This document shows, one piece after another, positions 59,217-64,000 of a stretch of DNA of 64,000 bases. Below the pieces are notes generated by a model that worked only from the letters and a program-made list of their open reading frames with translations, ran no database searches and was not told the DNA's origin. Source of the DNA: Pseudomonadota bacterium (GTDB lineage: Bacteria; Pseudomonadota; Gammaproteobacteria; Burkholderiales; Rhodocyclaceae); assembly GCA_018262195.1 (NCBI GenBank), contig JAGTRS010000009.1, positions 1 to 64,000 on the forward strand, written 5' to 3'. Numbering within the stretch: the first letter of the stretch is position 1; every line of letters begins with the position of its first letter. The position numbers and the translations under genes were made by a program.

Positions 59217-60179
59217 ATGAGTCTAATTGAACAAGCGGCGAAGCGCCTTGAACAACTCCGGCAAGCCGGTGTTGAAATACCGGAAGACAATGTCCCGCAT
59301 ACTGTAACTCCTCCCATTCAGCCCAAGCAGGACATTGCGCCCCCCACCCAGGTAACAGCGGCGGCCCCGGCACCATCCCCGGCTCTGGCTTCACCGGTGG
59401 CCGCAAAGCCAGAGCCCCACGCACGCACACTCCCGCAACAGCAGGTGGCGCTCAATCTCGAAACCATCTCGGCTTCCGGACTGCTTGTTCCAAATGCTGC
59501 GCGCAGCCAACTAGCCGATGAGTTCCGCGTTATCAAACGGCCGCTTATTGCAAATGCCATGGGACGAGGCTCGATGCCGATCCCCAACGGCAACCTGATC
59601 ATGGTCACCAGCGCTTTACCTGGCGAAGGGAAGAGTTTTTCTGCCATTAACCTTGCCATCAGCATTGCCATGGAACTGGATAACACGGTGATGCTGGTCG
59701 ATGCCGACGTAGCTCGTCCATCAGTATTGAACATGCTTGGCCTTCCACCGGCAAAAGGTTTGCTGGACGTATTGCAGGATAACTCTCTCGACATTTCTGG
59801 CGTATTGCTGAAAACGAATATAGAAAAACTCACCATCCTCCCGAGCGGAACACCACATCCGCGCGCCACGGAACTACTAGCCAGCGATGCCATGATTCGC
59901 CTTCTTGATGACATGGCCAGCAGATATAGCGACCGGATTATCGTATTCGACTCTCCGCCACTGTTGCTTACGACCGAGGCACGTGTCTTGGCCACGCATA
60001 TGGGTCAGGTTGTCATCGTGGTCAATGCTGAAAATACTGTCCAAGCTGCCGTCAAGCAAGCCATTGCGACGATCGAATCCTGCCCGGTAAAAATGATGGT
60101 CCTCAATCAGATTCGGACCACCAAGTCAGAAGGCTACGGCTATGGTTATGGATACGGGTACGGACATGACAAAAAATAA
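59217..60179 (+). CDS. XrtA-associated tyrosine autokinase
   Basis: A 320-aa BY-kinase (TIGR03018 family), the cytoplasmic partner of the chain-length protein. After a proline- and alanine-rich linker (residues 25-80), the kinase core has Walker A SALPGEGKSFSAINLA, Walker A' VMLVDADVARP and Walker B IIVFDSPP. The C-terminus is a tyrosine cluster with alternating Gly and Tyr (GYGYGYGYGYG), the autophosphorylation site. The ATG at 59217 is preferred over a TTG at 59205 that overlaps the previous stop. The next gene begins inside its last codons. Confidence 0.93.
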   Translation: MSLIEQAAKRLEQLRQAGVEIPEDNVPHTVTPPIQPKQDIAPPTQVTAAAPAPSPALASPVAAKPEPHARTLPQQQVALNLETISASGLLVPNAARSQLADEFRVIKRPLIANAMGRGSMPIPNGNLIMVTSALPGEGKSFSAINLAISIAMELDNTVMLVDADVARPSVLNMLGLPPAKGLLDVLQDNSLDISGVLLKTNIEKLTILPSGTPHPRATELLASDAMIRLLDDMASRYSDRIIVFDSPPLLLTTEARVLATHMGQVVIVVNAENTVQAAVKQAIATIESCPVKMMVLNQIRTTKSEGYGYGYGYGYGHDKK

Positions 60180-61803
60180 ACCGAACCGATTGGCGAACCT
60201 TCAATTATTGGCTGGTACCTGCCTGTGTGCCTATTCAATCGCTGCACTCTCGCAGCAAGCCATTACCGGGTCTGCGATTTCAAGCAACCCGTCGACAACA
60301 GTCACGCCATCTCCACAAAACCTGGATACTGACAAGCCGGAAATCGAACCCAAGCGGGCTTTCACCATCATTCCTCGTGTCAAACTGACTGAAACTTGGA
60401 GTGACAACGTAGATATCGGACGAACACAGAACAACAAACAAAGCGGTCTGATTACCGAATTGGCGCCCGGCATTCATGTCGACGCCCGAACAGCCCGTCT
60501 CCGTGCATATTTCGATTACGCTTTAATTGGTCAGTATTACACGCAGCCGTCGGGATATAGCCGTACCCAAAATGCGCTAAATACGTTCGGCACGCTTGAA
60601 GCGGTGACAAACTGGCTATTCCTCGACTTTAGCGGCGTTATTGCTCAACAAGCCATTTCGGCCTTTGGCACCCAAACCCCAAACAGCTCTTACCAGAACA
60701 ACAACAGCACCGAAACAGCCACCTACCGCTTGTCGCCCTACATTCGAGGCCAGTTGCCGATCGGCGTCAATTACAACCTGCGTTACAACCGGTCGACGAC
60801 GCAGGCCAGTGCAGCCAGCGTCTCTGACATTGATTTATCCGAATGGTCCGGACAGCTATCAGGCAGCACGGCTTTCCAAAGTCTCAAGTGGGCAATCGAT
60901 GGGAGTCAGCAGAACGCAGATTACAGCCTGGGCAGAAAAACTGATGCGCAGCGTATTAACGCCACAGCCACCTACACGATCGTTCCGCAATTCCGAATTT
61001 CTGCAAGCGGCGGCCAGGAATCGAACAACTACGCCTCGGCCGACCAGCTAACCCATAATACTTATGGAGCGGGATTTGACTGGACGCCTACAGAAAGAAC
61101 GCAATTTTCTGTGTTCAAAGATCGGCGCTTCTTTGGAGACGGCCATAGGATCAACATCAGCCACCGCTTCCCACTCAGCAGCATCAGTTATTCAGATACA
61201 CGGGATGTATCGGTATTGCCCAACCAGTTCACGAGCGTGGGCTTAGGCACCTTTTTTGATCTATTCAAACAGCTGTGCACTCAAATTCCCGATAGCCCGT
61301 ATCCCGATCCAGACACCTGTGCAATCCAGGAACTCGCGAAACTTGGGTATGCGCCAAACACGCAGTTTGTTAGTAGCTTCTTGAATTCACGTGCCACCGT
61401 GCAACGCCGCCAGCAATTAGCCTTGGCGATGCAAGGTGCACGCAATACCCTGACGCTGATGCTTACCCGTAACGACAGCGAGACTATTATGGCCTCACAA
61501 GCCGTCAATGATGACTTCGCATTGAACAATGTAACCAGCATCAAGCAACGCGGCCTCAGTGCAAACCTTTCCCACAAGTTGAGCGCCGTCTCCAGCCTTA
61601 ATTTCCTAGTATCACGACAGGAAAGTACTGGCACTGGGGTTAGCGTCTTGAAGACCACCTCCACGCTTTATCAGTTAAATTTGATCTCAAAGCTCAGTGC
61701 CAAGACCACTGGCACAGTCGGTGCCCGCCGAACCGAATTTGACAGCACCAGCAACCCTTATACCGAGAACGCGTTGATCGGTAGTATCTCGGTCATCTTC
61801 TAA
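60166..61803 (+). CDS. PEP-CTERM system-associated outer-membrane beta-barrel protein
   Basis: A 545-aa exported protein of the TIGR03016 type. From the ATG at 60166 there is a signal peptide (about residues 8-32, ending ALSQQ). The rest is made of repeated aromatic, amphipathic strands (RLRAYFDYALIGQYYTQP, WLFLDFSGVIAQQA, LRYNRSTTQAS) and ends SISVIF with a terminal Phe, as in outer-membrane barrels. It overlaps the kinase gene by 14 bp. It may be the outer-membrane pore or an accessory of polymer secretion; the family's exact job is not known. Confidence 0.88.
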   Translation: MTKNKPNRLANLQLLAGTCLCAYSIAALSQQAITGSAISSNPSTTVTPSPQNLDTDKPEIEPKRAFTIIPRVKLTETWSDNVDIGRTQNNKQSGLITELAPGIHVDARTARLRAYFDYALIGQYYTQPSGYSRTQNALNTFGTLEAVTNWLFLDFSGVIAQQAISAFGTQTPNSSYQNNNSTETATYRLSPYIRGQLPIGVNYNLRYNRSTTQASAASVSDIDLSEWSGQLSGSTAFQSLKWAIDGSQQNADYSLGRKTDAQRINATATYTIVPQFRISASGGQESNNYASADQLTHNTYGAGFDWTPTERTQFSVFKDRRFFGDGHRINISHRFPLSSISYSDTRDVSVLPNQFTSVGLGTFFDLFKQLCTQIPDSPYPDPDTCAIQELAKLGYAPNTQFVSSFLNSRATVQRRQQLALAMQGARNTLTLMLTRNDSETIMASQAVNDDFALNNVTSIKQRGLSANLSHKLSAVSSLNFLVSRQESTGTGVSVLKTTSTLYQLNLISKLSAKTTGTVGARRTEFDSTSNPYTENALIGSISVIF

Positions 61804-61807
61804 CCGT

Positions 61808-62908
61808 ATGTACGAATCTTTTTACGGCTTGTCCAGCAAGCCATTTCAGTTAAATCCCGACCCTGCTTTCTACTTCGGCAGCAAACAGCACCGGCGTGCT
61901 CAAGCCTATCTTGAGTATGGTATGCATCAAAACGAAGGTTTCATCGTCGTTACCGGTGAAGTCGGTGCTGGGAAAACCACCATCGTACGCGGCCTTCTAG
62001 AAAGCCTTGATGCTGAAAAAGTCGTTGCGGCTCAGTTGGTCAGTACTCAGTTGGATGCAGACGATACGCTCCGTTTAGTCGGTGCAGCATTTGGTTTGCG
62101 GACAAAGGATGTCGCGAAATCGGACGTACTGATGTCACTTGAGGCGTTCCTGATCAGTATGGCGACCAAAGGAAAGCGTTGCCTGCTCGTGGTTGATGAG
62201 GCTCAGAACCTCACAGCACGCGCGGTGGAAGAACTACGGATGCTTTCAAACTTCCAGTACGGAAATCAAGCTTTATTGCAGAGCTTCCTGATCGGCCAGC
62301 CAGAATTCCGCCAGATTCTTCAAAGTCCTCACATGATGCAATTTCGTCAACGCGTCATTGCTGCATGCCACATCGGCCCACTGGATGTGACAGAAACACA
62401 AGCCTATATTGAGCACCGCCTCAAATTTGCCGGAGCCAGGGAGCCATTGAATATTTCGTCTGCTGCCTTCGAGGCAATTTTCAAGGCCAGCAGTGGTATA
62501 CCAAGACGAATCAACTCCGTGTGCGATCGGTTACTGTTGTTTGGTTTTCTGAATCATCAAAAAAGCTTTGATGCACCAGATGTTGACGAAGTCGCTCGCG
62601 AAATTTTCGAAGAAACCATCGGTGGCTCAACACAAATTCCCCTTCAAGGTTCAATGAACCTGAATAGCGTTAATGGTTATTCACCTGAATTCTCATCTAA
62701 CACCACCGAAAACTGTGCGGAATCCCGTCATGAACTGATTGCAGTGTTGAGTGCCGAGCATGTCGCCGAGCGTCTTGCCAGACTTGAAAAGAGTCTGCTT
62801 CAACTCGAGCGGATCAATAGCGCCACCTTGAGTCTGATGCAAAAGCTCTTCTTAAAAGAAACCTTTTCCCCTGACAGCCAGCCGAGCAAAGAAAATGCAC
62901 AAATCTGA
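61808..62908 (+). CDS. XrtA/PEP-CTERM system-associated ATPase (ExeA-like)
   Basis: A 366-aa AAA-type ATPase (TIGR03015 family) related to ExeA/GspA. The N-terminus MYESFYGLSSKPFQLNPDPAF is the family signature; Walker A is GEVGAGKTTIVRGLL, Walker B CLLVVDEAQNL, and the sensor region FLIGQPEFRQIL. A C-terminal tail of about 90 residues ends in a coiled coil. It is probably linked to assembly of the secretion machinery. Its end overlaps the start of wecB by 14 bp. Confidence 0.93.
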   Translation: MYESFYGLSSKPFQLNPDPAFYFGSKQHRRAQAYLEYGMHQNEGFIVVTGEVGAGKTTIVRGLLESLDAEKVVAAQLVSTQLDADDTLRLVGAAFGLRTKDVAKSDVLMSLEAFLISMATKGKRCLLVVDEAQNLTARAVEELRMLSNFQYGNQALLQSFLIGQPEFRQILQSPHMMQFRQRVIAACHIGPLDVTETQAYIEHRLKFAGAREPLNISSAAFEAIFKASSGIPRRINSVCDRLLLFGFLNHQKSFDAPDVDEVAREIFEETIGGSTQIPLQGSMNLNSVNGYSPEFSSNTTENCAESRHELIAVLSAEHVAERLARLEKSLLQLERINSATLSLMQKLFLKETFSPDSQPSKENAQI

Positions 62909-64000
62909 CGTGTGGCCGGCTGATCTTGGTCCGGTAGTTTGCGTTGTTGGCGCGCGGCCAAATTTCATGAAAATGGCCCCCATCCTGCGCGCCTTTGCCA
63001 GTCACCAACCGGCTATACCGACCCTGTTGGTTCATACTGGACAGCACTATGACCGGGACATGAACGACAAGCTATTCGAAGACCTGCGACTGCCTCACCC
63101 GGACATCAATCTGGAAGTTGGCTCGGGCTCCCATGCCGTTCAAACAGCCGAAGTCATGCGACGCTTCGAGCCAGTTCTGGATGAAAAAAAGCCCTCCTGC
63201 GTTCTCGTTGTCGGAGACGTCAACTCGACGCTGGCCTGCACCCTTGTTGGAGTCAAGAAAAGCATTCCTGTTGTCCATGTTGAAGCCGGTCTCCGTAGCT
63301 ACGACCGCGCCATGCCAGAGGAAATCAATCGCGTCCTGACCGATCAGGTAGCAGACATCCTCTACACCACGGAACGTAGCGCAGCCGACAATCTGAAATG
63401 CGAGGGCATTGCCGAGGAACGCATCCGCTTTTGTGGCAATGTGATGATCGATTCGCTGCTGAACAATCTCGAACATGCTCGCTCTCCGGCAATCACGCTG
63501 CAGGCTGCTGGCTTCGATCCAGCGCTGATTCAAGGAGCACAGGGATTCGGCATCGTCACGATGCACCGTCCGTCCAATGTCGACCATCCTGAAGTACTGG
63601 GGGCACTGCTGGGAATCTTGCGCGAGATATCGGCATCCATACCGCTGGTATTTGCCTTACATCCCCGAACAAAAGGAAATATCGAGCGCTTCAACCTCGG
63701 CCACTTGATCGATCACCAACGAATGATCGTCCTTCCACCGCAGGGTTATCTTGAAATGCTCGGCCTTATGTCCGCGGCCCGTATTGTACTGACCGACTCG
63801 GGCGGGCTACAGGAGGAAACGACAGCGCTTGGTGTGCCCTGCCTGACGATGAGGGAAAACACCGAGCGGCCAATTACGGTCGAACAAGGGACCAACACCA
63901 TGGTCGGCCGCGACATTGAATCAATCAGGTATAACGCAGTAGAAATCCTGGCGGGGCGCGGCAAAAGCGGACGGGTACCCGAACTTTGGGACGGCCATGC
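62895..64000 (+). CDS. wecB: UDP-N-acetylglucosamine 2-epimerase, 5' part (partial)
   Basis: Converts UDP-GlcNAc to UDP-ManNAc, a sugar donor for the exopolysaccharide. The frame starts at the ATG at 62895 inside the end of the ATPase gene and stays open to the end of the window (about 368 codons; the family has about 375-390). Family features are the N-terminal VVGARPNFMKMAPIL, HTGQHYDRDMND, VVGDVNSTLACTL, HVEAGLRSYDRAMPEEINR, and the C-terminal part TDSGGLQEE. It is part of the same operon; further EPS genes and the exosortase are expected downstream. Confidence 0.95.
   Translation, partial: MHKSDVWPADLGPVVCVVGARPNFMKMAPILRAFASHQPAIPTLLVHTGQHYDRDMNDKLFEDLRLPHPDINLEVGSGSHAVQTAEVMRRFEPVLDEKKPSCVLVVGDVNSTLACTLVGVKKSIPVVHVEAGLRSYDRAMPEEINRVLTDQVADILYTTERSAADNLKCEGIAEERIRFCGNVMIDSLLNNLEHARSPAITLQAAGFDPALIQGAQGFGIVTMHRPSNVDHPEVLGALLGILREISASIPLVFALHPRTKGNIERFNLGHLIDHQRMIVLPPQGYLEMLGLMSAARIVLTDSGGLQEETTALGVPCLTMRENTERPITVEQGTNTMVGRDIESIRYNAVEILAGRGKSGRVPELWDGH

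Noticed and set aside
60090..60180. Short tandem repeat in the kinase 3' end as a microsatellite or CRISPR-like repeat
   Set aside because: The repeat encodes the known Gly-Tyr autophosphorylation tail of BY-kinases and needs no other explanation.

Overview
The window looks like the chromosome of a Gram-negative betaproteobacterium, most likely of the Rhodocyclales (Dechloromonas/Azonexus/Zoogloea-like). This rests on the layout of the aa3 oxidase genes, the guaB-guaA, ratA-smpB and pyrG-kdsA-eno-ftsB neighbourhoods, the alaA-hom gene pair, and an XrtA/PEP-CTERM exopolysaccharide locus. Assignment to a genus is inference. Most of the window is GC-rich core chromosome. The exopolysaccharide end (about 49-64 kb) is visibly less GC-rich. 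I saw no insertion sequence, phage, CRISPR array or rRNA.

Layout. 1-5.6 kb: 3' end of an aa3 cytochrome c oxidase operon (subunit I, small assembly protein, CtaG, subunit III, SURF1, an SCO-like protein, haem O and haem A synthases). 5.6-10.6 kb: GMP synthesis (guaB, guaA), a DUF4124 protein, rnfH, ratA, smpB. 10.7-12.1 kb: a NarL-type response regulator, an Hpt protein and tRNA-Asp. 12.2-23.5 kb: menD, queF, mutS, a secreted phosphoesterase, then slyD, a peroxiredoxin, ftsB, eno, kdsA and pyrG on the minus strand.

23.6-31.3 kb: a tightly coupled nine-gene operon that resembles a lipid or aromatic polyketide biosynthetic cluster. It holds DarA-like and DarB-like dialkylresorcinol enzymes, a small unknown protein, a BtrH-like acyltransferase, an ABC-2 exporter (ATPase and permease), an acyl carrier protein, an atypical ketosynthase and a degenerate ketosynthase-like protein. 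Tailoring genes of aryl-polyene clusters (ketoreductase, dehydratase, glycosyltransferase) are absent, so acyl chains probably come from fatty acid metabolism. This is the best candidate in the window for an undescribed system.

31.3-47.5 kb: thioredoxin-TPR protein, histone-deacetylase-like hydrolase, a large hybrid histidine kinase, NAD(P)H-hydrate repair, nadC, a methyltransferase, a triple-GAF-like protein, thrC, a membrane protein/DUF2249 pair, a rhomboid protease, hom and alaA. The alaA-hom junction is abnormal: alaA lacks its stop and hom lacks a start codon, as if about nine bases were lost.

47.5-64 kb: mannose-1-phosphate guanylyltransferase; an envelope module made of a LolA-like periplasmic protein, a LolD/MacB-type ATPase, a DUF1302-type outer-membrane protein and two FtsX-like permeases; a PEP-CTERM protein with a good sigma-54 promoter match; a ThiF-like enzyme; and the start of the XrtA exopolysaccharide operon (export lipoprotein, chain-length determinant, tyrosine kinase, outer-membrane barrel, ATPase, and a wecB that runs off the end).
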